Source of the DNA: UBA1205 sp045534635
Lineage (GTDB): Bacteria; Bacteroidota; Bacteroidia; Bacteroidales; WCHB1-69
Direction: 5' to 3'
Assembly (NCBI GenBank): GCA_045534635.1
Contig: JAZSKB010000051.1
Location: 16,101 to 80,100, forward strand
Length of the DNA: 64,000 nucleotides
Positions 35,952 to 43,637 of this stretch are shown one piece after another. Position 1 is the first letter of the stretch. Each line of letters opens with the position of its first letter. The position numbers and the translations under genes are program-made. The notes under the pieces were generated by a model, which made no database searches, had not been told where the DNA came from, and worked only from the letters and a program-made list of their open reading frames with translations.

Positions 35952-36053
35952 ATAGTTTTTCCCTGCCAAAAATTTAGTTTAAAGAAATATAAAATAACCC
36001 TTTCAAATTAGGAGTAGTAACAATTCAATTTGTGAAGTTACAAAAAACAAAAC

Positions 36054-36195
36054 CTATAATATTTTATTCCCAAATATCTGGAAGAAAAGGTATAAATTTT
36101 GGTTTTTGTGTAGGAATAAACATGCTAAAAGGATAGGCTTTCAAGAAAAAATTAGCAAAACATTTTACGGTTTCTATAAAAAATGCTACTTTTGC
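36054..36195 (+). repeat. dispersed intergenic repeat R3, copy B, carrying a promoter
   Basis: Matches 7318-7445 in the same orientation, best over 36118-36195 (TTCAAGAAAAAATTAGCAAA versus TTCAAGAAAAAATTTGCAAA in copy A). It ends in TACTTTTG (36187-36194), a consensus -7 element 25 bp before the start of the next gene, so the repeat appears to serve as that gene's promoter. Confidence 0.75.
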
Positions 36196-36218
36196 AAAAT
36201 TATATAAAAGGAATACTC

Positions 36219-36974
36219 ATGAGTAAGTACAATATCTTTTTATGGACAATGGTTGGTATCGCTATTCTTGTTTTTTTTGCACTCTACTTTATAAAAGCAG
36301 GATACGGTAAATTCAATAGTAAAAAATGGGGACCATCAATCAACAATAAACTTGCATGGGTGTTAATGGAAGCACCTATTTGTTTATTATTTATTGCATT
36401 TTGGCTTTTTAGTGATAAAACTTTTGAAATTACACCTTTGTTCTTTTTCATTATGTTTGAAATACATTATGTTCAAAGGGCTTTTGTTTTTCCTTTTTTA
36501 ATGCGAGGTTGTAGCAAAATGTCTATAATAGTAATGTTAATGGGTATTACTTTTAATATTGCCAATGCTATTATGCAAGGATATTGGATTTTTTATCTTT
36601 CCGATAAATATACATTGCATTGGCTTACAACACCTCAATTTATAATAGGAACAATAGTATTTTTTATCGGCTGGATTATTAATATAGACTCCGACAGAAG
36701 AATACGAAATTTACGCCAACCGGGAGATTCTAACCATTATTTGCCTCACGGAGGAATGTATAATTATGTTACCTCCGCAAATTATTTTGGAGAACTTGTC
36801 GAATGGTTAGGCTTTGCTATTGCCACATGGTCGTTTGCTGGATTAGTATTTTTTATTTGGACATTTGCTAATTTGGTACCACGTTCCAATGCAATATATC
36901 ATCATTATCAAAAAGAATTTTCACAAGATATGCAAGGAAAAAATCTTCGTAGAGTATTCCCATTTATCTATTAA
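36219..36974 (+). CDS. steroid 5-alpha-reductase-family membrane oxidoreductase
   Basis: 251 residues from ATG 36219 (MSKYNIFLW). The in-frame ATG at 36183 is upstream of the -7 element and is rejected. It has about six membrane spans and the family's C-terminal signature: INIDSDRRIRNLRQPGDSNH, HGGMYNYVTSANYFGELVEW, WTFANLVPRSNAIYHHYQKE and the terminal RRVFPFIY. These enzymes reduce the C4-C5 double bond of 3-oxo-steroids or related enoyl lipids with NADPH. The bacterial substrate is unknown. It is followed after 13 bp by an Old Yellow Enzyme, itself a double-bond reductase, so the two may act on the same compound. Confidence 0.86.
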   Translation: MSKYNIFLWTMVGIAILVFFALYFIKAGYGKFNSKKWGPSINNKLAWVLMEAPICLLFIAFWLFSDKTFEITPLFFFIMFEIHYVQRAFVFPFLMRGCSKMSIIVMLMGITFNIANAIMQGYWIFYLSDKYTLHWLTTPQFIIGTIVFFIGWIINIDSDRRIRNLRQPGDSNHYLPHGGMYNYVTSANYFGELVEWLGFAIATWSFAGLVFFIWTFANLVPRSNAIYHHYQKEFSQDMQGKNLRRVFPFIY

Positions 36975-36987
36975 ACAATAAAATATC

Positions 36988-38217
36988 ATGTCAGTGTCAA
37001 AAATATTTACAGAATGTCAAATTGGACCAATAACATTAAGAAATAGAACGATTCGTTCAGCTGCTTTTGAAAATATGTGTTATGGGAATAAACCTTCTCA
37101 AGATTTATTCGATTATCATACCGCCGTTGCACGAGGAGGTGTTGGAATGACAACAATTGCTTATGCGGCAGTAAATAAGAGTGGTCTTTCGTTTGATGGT
37201 CAATTGTGGATGCGAGAAGAAATTATTCCAGAACTCAAAAAATTAACAGATGCAATTCATGCAGAAGGAGCAAAAGCTTCTATTCAACTTGGACATTGTG
37301 GAAATATGACACATCGTGCAACTTGTGGACAAATGCCTGTAGGAGCCTCTGGAGGTTTCAATCTTTATTCTCCTACATTTGTTCGTAAACTTAAAATTTC
37401 TGAAATAAAATCTTTAGTTAAAGACTTTGGTCATGCTGTGGATTTATGCAAAAAAGCTGGTTTCGATTGTGTTGAAATTCATGCAGGACATGGCTATCTT
37501 ATTTCTCAATTTATTTCTCCATATACCAATCATCGTAAAGATGAATATGGTGGTAGCCTTGACAATAGAATGCGTTTTATGCGAGAAGTGATTTCTGAAG
37601 TGATGGAACATGCAAAAAATGATATTGCTGTTGTTGTAAAAACAAATATGTACGATGGCTTCAAAAGTGGAATGCAAATTCCTGAATGTATTACTGTTGC
37701 TAAAGAACTCGAAAAACTTGGCGTTCACGCTCTTGTGCTTTCTGCTGGCTTTGTAAGTAGAGCACCTATGGATGTAATGCGTGGAGCAATGCCAATAAAA
37801 ACATTGGCTTACTATATGGATATGAAGAAATTTTGGTGGCTAAAACTTGGTCTTCATATTGGAGGACGTATAATTATTCCTCCGGTACCTTTCAAAGAAG
37901 CCTATTTTCTTGAAACAGCAAAAAAATTCCGTCAAGAATTAAATATTCCTTTAATATACGTTGGTGGACTTATTTCTAAAAATAAAATGGAAGAAGTTCT
38001 TGATGAAGGTTTTGTTGCCCTTCAAATGGCTCGTGCATTAATTAACGATACCGATTTTATTAATAAATTGAAATCTGGTGAATGCGAAAAAAGTGAATGT
38101 AAACATTCTAATTATTGCATAGGTAGAATGTATTCTTTAGAAATGAAATGTCATCATTGTGTAAATAATTTACCTACAAAATTAAAAAAAGAAATCAATA
38201 AAGCAGAAAGAAAATAA
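36988..38217 (+). CDS. NADH:flavin oxidoreductase, Old Yellow Enzyme family
   Basis: 409 residues, FMN-binding TIM barrel. Seen: IGPITLRNRTIRSAAFENMC, IQLGHCGNMTH, the active-site region FDCVEIHAGHGYLISQFISP followed by NHRKDEYGGSLDNRMRF, and IPLIYVGGLISKNKMEEVL with FVALQMARALINDTDF. The C-terminus has four closely spaced cysteines (CEKSECKHSNYC) plus CHHC, resembling the Fe-S cysteine cluster of the larger 2,4-dienoyl-CoA-reductase subgroup. The second (NADH) domain of those proteins is absent. It is likely cotranscribed with the 5-alpha-reductase-like gene and the DUF3127 gene 2 bp downstream. Confidence 0.88.
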   Translation: MSVSKIFTECQIGPITLRNRTIRSAAFENMCYGNKPSQDLFDYHTAVARGGVGMTTIAYAAVNKSGLSFDGQLWMREEIIPELKKLTDAIHAEGAKASIQLGHCGNMTHRATCGQMPVGASGGFNLYSPTFVRKLKISEIKSLVKDFGHAVDLCKKAGFDCVEIHAGHGYLISQFISPYTNHRKDEYGGSLDNRMRFMREVISEVMEHAKNDIAVVVKTNMYDGFKSGMQIPECITVAKELEKLGVHALVLSAGFVSRAPMDVMRGAMPIKTLAYYMDMKKFWWLKLGLHIGGRIIIPPVPFKEAYFLETAKKFRQELNIPLIYVGGLISKNKMEEVLDEGFVALQMARALINDTDFINKLKSGECEKSECKHSNYCIGRMYSLEMKCHHCVNNLPTKLKKEINKAERK

Positions 38218-38219
38218 TT

Positions 38220-38606
38220 ATGAGTTTAGAAATCGAAGGAAAAATTATTCAAATACTTCCAAAACAAAGTGGAACAAGTAAAAATGGTAATTGGATAAAA
38301 CAAGAATGTATCATCGAAACTATGGAACAATTTCCCAAAAAGGTCTGTATTACTTTATGGGGTGAAAAATTTAGCAACTTTGAACAACTTTATCCAATAA
38401 ATACAACCATTAAAGCAAATATAAATATAGAATCAAGGGAGTATATGGGGCGTTGGTACACCGATGTTCGTGCTTGGAGTGTAAGCCCTATCAACAACAA
38501 TACAGCACCCCAACAACAAATCCCAACTTCGCAAATTGCCGACAACAATGAAACTGGTTGGACAGTTTCCGATGATACTTTTGAAGATGACCCTCTTCCT
38601 TTTTAA
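38220..38606 (+). CDS. DUF3127 (OB-fold) protein with SSB-like acidic tail
   Basis: 128 residues. The N-terminal 90 residues match DUF3127: LEIEGKIIQILPKQSGTSKN, GNWIKQECIIET and VCITLWGEKFSNF, a small OB-fold-like domain. The last residues, FEDDPLPF, closely mimic the acidic tip of single-stranded-DNA-binding protein (D-D-D-I-P-F), which recruits repair enzymes. DNA- or RNA-binding is therefore likely, but function is unproven. It lies 2 bp after the OYE gene, so it is probably in that operon. Confidence 0.82.
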   Translation: MSLEIEGKIIQILPKQSGTSKNGNWIKQECIIETMEQFPKKVCITLWGEKFSNFEQLYPINTTIKANINIESREYMGRWYTDVRAWSVSPINNNTAPQQQIPTSQIADNNETGWTVSDDTFEDDPLPF

Positions 38607-38696
38607 AAAATATTTTTGATTTAAACTTGCTGTTTATCAGCAATTTATCGTTGATAAATAAAATAAAATTTGCAAAAATAGTACTTTTTTGCTCTT

Positions 38697-38714
38697 TTGG
38701 CACGCTTTTTGCTA
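38697..38714 (+). promoter_or_regulatory. sigma-54 promoter of lipoprotein paralogue 1
   Basis: TTGGCACGCTTTTTGCTA: GG at 38699-38700 and GC at 38711-38712 with exactly 10 bp between, the canonical TGGCACG-N4-TTGCW of RpoN promoters. About 40 bp separate it from the start codon. Confidence 0.8.
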
Positions 38715-38751
38715 TCATTTTTAGTGAAGATAATTTTAAATAAATAATGTT

Positions 38752-39492
38752 ATGAAAAAAATTGTATTTTTCTTGTCAATGATATTTGCATTATCGACTT
38801 TATTTTCTTCGTGTACAGTGTATCATCCTCAATCCGTTGATATTCCTCTTATTCGACACCAAAATGATTTACAAGTAGAAGGGGCTATTTCTATTTCTCC
38901 TTATCCTTATTCATCACCTACATTAAACGCTACTGCAACTTATAGTTTTAATAAATGGGGAGCAGTTCAAGCACATATAAATACTGATGGTTATACAGAA
39001 CTTTATTTACAAACGGCTTTTGGTAGTTATCTCCCTATAAAACAACATTACGTAATAGAAGGTTATGCAGGTTATGGATTATGGGGTAGTAGAAAATCTG
39101 AAGCTTATGAATTATGGGATAGTAATGAACCTGAACCTTCTGGAATATATCATTGTCCTTTTTTACAATTTAACACTGGCTGGGTTGGACTTGCAAAAGA
39201 ACATATTGATGTTGGTTTTGGGTTAAAAACAGGTTGTTTGATTAGCAAATATAGAGAAATATCATCTAGTAGCTATACTTTAGAAGGAAATATTTATCAA
39301 TCCATAGAGTTTAATGATTTTATAAATTATGCTCCATTGATAGAACCACAAGTTTTTATTCGATTTGGAGGAAAAAAATTAAAAGGTTCATTACGAGTTA
39401 GTTATTGTACATTTTTGGGCATGGAGAATTTTGTTTATTTTCCTGCAAATATTAGCATAGGAATTTCCTACAAATTTGAATTTAAAAGATAA
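38752..39492 (+). CDS. tandem lipoprotein paralogue 1, unknown function
   Basis: 246 residues, lipobox at Cys21 (STLFSSCTVYHPQ). The mature protein consists of alternating polar/aromatic strands (LNATATYSFNKWGAVQAHIN, YVIEGYAGYGLWG, FLQFNTGWVGLAKEHIDVGF) and ends ISIGISYKFEFKR, suggestive of a beta-barrel-like or beta-sandwich envelope protein. No family recognised. It is the first of three adjacent paralogues (38752, 39569, 40342), nearly identical over the signal peptide and differing mainly in two loops (about residues 100-120 and 160-185). Each carries its own upstream promoter segment. Confidence 0.78.
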   Translation: MKKIVFFLSMIFALSTLFSSCTVYHPQSVDIPLIRHQNDLQVEGAISISPYPYSSPTLNATATYSFNKWGAVQAHINTDGYTELYLQTAFGSYLPIKQHYVIEGYAGYGLWGSRKSEAYELWDSNEPEPSGIYHCPFLQFNTGWVGLAKEHIDVGFGLKTGCLISKYREISSSSYTLEGNIYQSIEFNDFINYAPLIEPQVFIRFGGKKLKGSLRVSYCTFLGMENFVYFPANISIGISYKFEFKR

Positions 39493-39512
39493 TTTTTTTC
39501 ATTAAAAGTACT

Positions 39513-39531
39513 TTTGGCACGCTTTTTGCTA
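39513..39531 (+). promoter_or_regulatory. sigma-54 promoter of lipoprotein paralogue 2
   Basis: TTTGGCACGCTTTTTGCTA with GG at 39516-39517 and GC at 39528-39529, 10 bp between. It is part of a duplicated spacer that continues to the ATG (AGTGAAGATAATTTTAAATA in both). Confidence 0.8.
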
Positions 39532-39568
39532 TCATTTTTAGTGAAGATAATTTTAAATAAATAATGTT

Positions 39569-40264
39569 ATGAAAAAGATTGTATTTTTTTTGTCAATGCT
39601 ATTTGCATTATCGGCTTTATTTTCTTCGTGTACAGTGTATCACTCACAAGCCGTAGATATTCCACTTATTCGACATCAAAATGATTTACAAATAGAAGGA
39701 GCGATTTCTTCTACTTATATAGGAGCTCCAGCAATAAATACTACTGCAACTTATAGTTTTAATAAATGGGGAGCAGTTCAAGGACATATCAATTGGAATG
39801 GTTACATGGATTTTTATTTACAAACAGCGTTTGGTAGTTATCTCCCGATAAAACAACATTACGTAATAGAAGGATATGTAGGGTATGGATTATGGATAAG
39901 TCCAGAAGAATATGGAATATATCATAATCCTTTCTTACAATTTAATACTGGTTGGGTTGGTCTTGCAAAAGAACATATTGATGTTGGATTTGGATTAAAA
40001 ACTAGTTGTTTGATTAACTTTTTTTCCACAACTACTAACAATATATTTTTTAAAGACCCCACTTCACCGTTTGAAATACAAACTACTTTTAGAGAATTTT
40101 CACCATTGATAGAACCACAAGTTTTTATTCGTATTGGTAATAAAAAATTAAAAGGCTCATTACGAATAGGTTGCTGTGCAGTTTTATTAGGGACAGCAGC
40201 AATTGATTATGTTCCTGTAAACGTTAGTATCGGTATTTCTTACAAATTTGAATTTAAAAGATAA
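39569..40264 (+). CDS. tandem lipoprotein paralogue 2, unknown function
   Basis: 231 residues, lipobox at Cys21 (SALFSSCTVYHSQ). It is the shortest of the three because the first variable loop is reduced (YGLWISPEEYGIYHNP). It shares DIPLIRHQNDLQIEGAIS, QTAFGSYLPIKQHYVIEGY and PLIEPQVFIRIGNKKLKGSL with its neighbours. Its own sigma-54 promoter is intact, so its expression is predicted to follow copy 1. The preserved frame in all three copies argues that selection still acts on them. Confidence 0.76.
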   Translation: MKKIVFFLSMLFALSALFSSCTVYHSQAVDIPLIRHQNDLQIEGAISSTYIGAPAINTTATYSFNKWGAVQGHINWNGYMDFYLQTAFGSYLPIKQHYVIEGYVGYGLWISPEEYGIYHNPFLQFNTGWVGLAKEHIDVGFGLKTSCLINFFSTTTNNIFFKDPTSPFEIQTTFREFSPLIEPQVFIRIGNKKLKGSLRIGCCAVLLGTAAIDYVPVNVSIGISYKFEFKR

Positions 40265-40284
40265 TTTTTTTTATTAAAAGTACT

Positions 40285-40304
40285 TTTAGCACGCTTTTTT
40301 GCTA
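40285..40304 (+). promoter_or_regulatory. damaged sigma-54 promoter of lipoprotein paralogue 3
   Basis: TTTAGCACGCTTTTTTGCTA: the invariant -24 GG is now AG (40288-40289), and there are 11 instead of 10 bp before the GC at 40301-40302. Either change is known to cripple RpoN promoters, so this copy is predicted silent or read through from copy 2. Confidence 0.72.
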
Positions 40305-40341
40305 TTATTTTTAGTGAAGATAATTTTAAATAAATAATGTC

Positions 40342-41061
40342 ATGAAAAAGATTGTATTTTTTTTGTCAATGGTATTTACATTATCGGCGTTATTTTCTTC
40401 GTGTGTAATGTATCATCCTCAATCTGTTGATATTCCTCTTATTCGACACCAAAATGATTTACAAGTAGAAGGGGCTATTTCTTCTACTTTGTTCGGGTCT
40501 CCTGCAATAAATGCTACTGCGACATATAGTTTCAATAAATGGGGAGCAGTTCAAGCACATATAAATACTGATGGTTATACAGAATTTTATTTACAAACGG
40601 CTTTTGGTAGTTATCTCCCTATAAAACAGCATTATGTAATAGAAGGATATACTGGTTATGGATTTGGATTTAGTAAGACTACTACTTCTCTTTTTGGTAA
40701 AGATATAACTATATCTGGAATATATCATTGCCCTTTTTTACAATTTAACACTGGTTGGGTTGGTCTTGCAAAAGAACATATTGATGTTGGTTTTGGACTA
40801 AAAACTGGTTGTTTTATTACCAGCTTTTCAAAAATTCAAACTAATATCAAAGGTAATGAAACATCTCCTGAAACACAAGTTAGTACTTTTAAAGAAATTG
40901 TTCCATTGATAGAACCACAGATTTTTATTCGATTTGGAGGAAAAAAATTAAAAGGTTCGTTACGAGTTGGTTATTGTACATTTTTTAATATGGGAAATTT
41001 TGATTATTCCCCTATAAATGTAAGTTTAGGAATGACCTACAAATTTGAATTTAAAAGATAA
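40342..41061 (+). CDS. tandem lipoprotein paralogue 3, unknown function
   Basis: 239 residues, lipobox at Cys21 (SALFSSCVMYHPQ). It has the same framework as paralogues 1 and 2 (NATATYSFNKWGAVQAHINT, FLQFNTGWVGLAKEHIDVGF, YKFEFKR end) with its own loops (TTTSLFGKDITI and QTNIKGNETSPET). The coding frame is intact although the upstream sigma-54 site is damaged. No terminator hairpin separates it from copy 2, so readthrough is possible. Confidence 0.76.
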   Translation: MKKIVFFLSMVFTLSALFSSCVMYHPQSVDIPLIRHQNDLQVEGAISSTLFGSPAINATATYSFNKWGAVQAHINTDGYTEFYLQTAFGSYLPIKQHYVIEGYTGYGFGFSKTTTSLFGKDITISGIYHCPFLQFNTGWVGLAKEHIDVGFGLKTGCFITSFSKIQTNIKGNETSPETQVSTFKEIVPLIEPQIFIRFGGKKLKGSLRVGYCTFFNMGNFDYSPINVSLGMTYKFEFKR

Positions 41062-41130
41062 TTTTTTTCATTGAAAATAAATTTTTTTTGCAAATACAAA
41101 TATAATGCTTTTATTATTAAAAAAAAATGA

Positions 41131-41138
41131 TACCTTTG
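41131..41138 (+). promoter_or_regulatory. -7 promoter element of the HlyD/ABC/apt operon
   Basis: TACCTTTG, 19 bp upstream of the adaptor gene start. Confidence 0.65.
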
Positions 41139-41157
41139 CGAAATAAGATTTCTAAGT

Positions 41158-42051
41158 ATGAGGAAGTATTTATTTTATACAATAGTTTTTACAATATCCT
41201 TTTTGGTTATTGCATGTTCAGGTCGTCGAAATAAAGCAGATGCTTTTGGAAGTTTTGAAGCAGAAGAATTGATTCTTTCAGCACAAATGGAAGGTCAAAT
41301 ATTAGATTTTGACACAAAACAAGGTTCCGCAGTTAAAGCAGGACAATATCTGGGCTCTATAGATAGTACAAATCTTGTTTTTCAAAAGCAACAAGTTCAA
41401 AACCAAATAAATACTTTTTCAAAACAATATAGTATTTTGCCAAAAAAATTTATAAATCTCAACGATAGTTTAATAAAAATAGAAAATCAAATATGGACTA
41501 TCAACGATAATATCAATTGGGATTCTAAAACAAAAGAAAAATTAGCCAAATTGCAAAAGCAAAAAAATGATATTATTGAGGCAATTGCGAAATGGAAAGA
41601 TGATAATTCTTCATTACAAGGATTGGCAAATCAAGCCGAACAATTGTATTTTCAACTTCGTCAGATGAATTTTGCTATTTCTAAATGTCGTATTATCAGC
41701 CCAATAAGTGGTATTGTACTTACACAATACGTAAAAACATACGAATTGATAGGCAAAGGATATCCTATTGCTAAAATTGCCAATTTGAAAAATATGACAC
41801 TAAAAGTTTTTGTAAGCGAAAGACAATTGGCAAATATCAAATTAGGTCAAGAATGCACAGTAAGAATTGACAAAAATAAAACTGAAAAAGCATACAAAGG
41901 TAAAGTTCTTTGGATATCCGATGAATCGGAATTTACACCAAAAATGATACAAACCAAAGAAGAACGCGTTAATTTGGTTTATGCCGTAAAAATTAACGTA
42001 AACAACGATGGCGATATAAAAATTGGTATGCCCGGAGAAGTGGTATTTTAA
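41158..42051 (+). CDS. HlyD-family periplasmic adaptor lipoprotein
   Basis: 297 residues, lipobox at Cys20 (FLVIACSG). The layout of a membrane-fusion protein is clear: first lipoyl half-motif AQMEGQILDFDTKQGSAVKA (about 43-62), an alpha-helical hairpin (about 75-165), the second lipoyl half (CRIISPISGIVLTQYVKTYE) and a beta-barrel domain with ERQLANIKLGQECTVRIDK. It links an inner-membrane transporter to an outer-membrane exit duct. It is followed after 12 bp by an ABC ATPase, as in YbhG-type systems, but no permease gene follows. Confidence 0.86.
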   Translation: MRKYLFYTIVFTISFLVIACSGRRNKADAFGSFEAEELILSAQMEGQILDFDTKQGSAVKAGQYLGSIDSTNLVFQKQQVQNQINTFSKQYSILPKKFINLNDSLIKIENQIWTINDNINWDSKTKEKLAKLQKQKNDIIEAIAKWKDDNSSLQGLANQAEQLYFQLRQMNFAISKCRIISPISGIVLTQYVKTYELIGKGYPIAKIANLKNMTLKVFVSERQLANIKLGQECTVRIDKNKTEKAYKGKVLWISDESEFTPKMIQTKEERVNLVYAVKINVNNDGDIKIGMPGEVVF

Positions 42052-42063
42052 GTTTTCTTTTTT

Positions 42064-42966
42064 ATGAATGCTATCACTATCAACAATATAAGTAAATCTT
42101 TTGGAAAAATAAAAGCATTAGATAATATATCTTTGTCGGTAGAAGATGGTGAATTGTTTGGATTGATAGGTCCTGACGGAGCAGGAAAATCTACACTTTT
42201 CAATGTTTTAGTTACTCTACTCAATCCAGAAAAAGGACAAGCAAATATCGCAGGTTACGATTTATTAAAAGATTATAAAAAAATTCGACAAATTATTGGT
42301 TATCTTCCTGGACAATTTTCTTTATACGGAGATTTGAGTTGTTTAGAAAATCTTGAATTTTTTGCTACTCTTTACGGGGAAAATCTTGAAGAAAATTATG
42401 AGTTGATTCGTCCTATTTGGGAACAATTACTTCCATTTAAAAATCGTCGTGCTTCTGCTCTTTCTGGAGGGATGAAACAAAAACTTGCTCTTTGTTGTGC
42501 TCTTATTCATAAACCAAAATTGCTTTTCTTAGACGAACCTACAACAGGTGTTGACCCCGTAAGTAGAAAAGAATTATGGGAAATTCTTAAAAAACTCAAA
42601 GATTTTAATATTACCGTTTTTGTATCTACATCTTATATGGACGAAGCAACTCTTTGCAATAGAATTGCATTGATACAAAATGGTAAAATACTTTCTTGTA
42701 ATCGTCCCGACAAAATACAATCGAATTTTAAAGGTTACTTATTTTCCTTACAAACTAATCACATTTACAATTTGTTACAATATCTTGCTGATTATAAAGT
42801 TAATGATATTTATGCATCAGGGCAATTTGTTAATGTGGTATTAAACGAAAAACAAGAAGCAGAAAATTTATTGAACTTTATTAAAAAAAGTAATATCGAA
42901 ATTAAAAATTATAATTTTATTCACCCTACAGTGGAAGATTGTTTTATTCAATTGATGAAAGCATAA
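42064..42966 (+). CDS. ABC transporter ATP-binding protein
   Basis: 300 residues. Walker A GPDGAGKST (about 37-45, with Asp in place of the more usual Asn/Ser), Q-loop PGQFSLYGDLSC, signature ALSGGMKQKLALCCALIHKP, Walker B LLFLDEPTTGVDP and a switch-region serine (FVSTSYMDEA) where most ATPases have histidine. Substitution of the H-loop residue is unusual, although DrrA/YbhF-like ATPases also vary here. It is paired with the adaptor upstream. The cognate ABC-2 permeases are absent; the next gene is apt, overlapping by one base. Confidence 0.88.
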   Translation: MNAITINNISKSFGKIKALDNISLSVEDGELFGLIGPDGAGKSTLFNVLVTLLNPEKGQANIAGYDLLKDYKKIRQIIGYLPGQFSLYGDLSCLENLEFFATLYGENLEENYELIRPIWEQLLPFKNRRASALSGGMKQKLALCCALIHKPKLLFLDEPTTGVDPVSRKELWEILKKLKDFNITVFVSTSYMDEATLCNRIALIQNGKILSCNRPDKIQSNFKGYLFSLQTNHIYNLLQYLADYKVNDIYASGQFVNVVLNEKQEAENLLNFIKKSNIEIKNYNFIHPTVEDCFIQLMKA

Positions 42967-43538
42967 TGAACGATTATCAAAATTTATTAAGACAGTATGT
43001 CGATTTTCCTGCAGAAGGAGTTATTTTTCAAGATATTAACCCAATATTTTCCAATTGGAAATCATTACAAAATTGTGCGACTGATTTAGAAATAGCCTGT
43101 GCAGAAATGATGCCTTTTTGCTCTAAAATATTGGCAATAGAAGCACGTGGATTTATTTTAGGAAGTATTCTTGCTGATAGACTAAAAACAGGATTTGTTC
43201 CTATAAGAAAAAAAGGAAAATTACCTCCTTATGCCTCTATATTAGAAAGTTCTTACAATTCTGAATATAGTTCCAACACTTTAACCATGGACACCAGTTT
43301 GATAGAATACAACGATAAAATTATTATCTTCGATGATGTTTTAGCAACAGGAGGTACTGCTTTGGCTGTTTCCAATTTATTGAAACACGAAATTGAAAAC
43401 AATCGATTTGCCCCTTTCGATAAACATAATATTTGTTTCGCTTTTTTATTAGAAATAGAAGGATTGAAAGGAAAAAAACATCTTTGTGAAGAGTTGAATA
43501 TCAATAAAGACAATGTTTTTTCTCTTATAAAAGTATAA
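42966..43538 (+). CDS. apt: adenine phosphoribosyltransferase
   Basis: 190 residues from ATG 42966, which overlaps the ABC gene stop (TAATG). An in-frame ATG at 42939 lies inside the ABC gene and would add residues not found in the family. Motifs: FPAEGVIFQDINPIF, IEARGFILGSILAD, KKGKLPPYASILESSY and the PRPP-binding IIIFDDVLATGGTALA. It salvages adenine to AMP. The PRPP loop is slightly variant (FDDVLATGG) but complete. The gene ends in a strong bidirectional terminator. Confidence 0.93.
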   Translation: MNDYQNLLRQYVDFPAEGVIFQDINPIFSNWKSLQNCATDLEIACAEMMPFCSKILAIEARGFILGSILADRLKTGFVPIRKKGKLPPYASILESSYNSEYSSNTLTMDTSLIEYNDKIIIFDDVLATGGTALAVSNLLKHEIENNRFAPFDKHNICFAFLLEIEGLKGKKHLCEELNINKDNVFSLIKV

Positions 43539-43584
43539 TCTATTTAATATTTTTACAATAATAGAAAAATATTTAACAGAACAA

Positions 43585-43621
43585 AAAAATAGAGTAAAAC
43601 TAAAAGTTTTACTCTATTTTT
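43585..43621. terminator. bidirectional terminator between apt and a lipoprotein gene
   Basis: Perfect 17-bp stem (43585-43601 and 43605-43621) with a 3-nt AAA loop. The arms start with AAAAATAGAG and end with CTCTATTTTT, so both strands end in T runs. Confidence 0.9.
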
Positions 43622-43637
43622 CGTTTTTATTTATTTT

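Noticed and set aside
36183..36218. Upstream ATG for the 5-alpha-reductase-like gene
   Set aside because: It precedes the -7 element at 36187-36194, so it cannot be on the transcript from that promoter.
38697..40304. CRISPR-like interpretation of regularly repeated segments upstream of the three lipoprotein genes
   Set aside because: The repeats are about 770 bp apart and are duplicated promoter/gene units, not short repeats with spacers.
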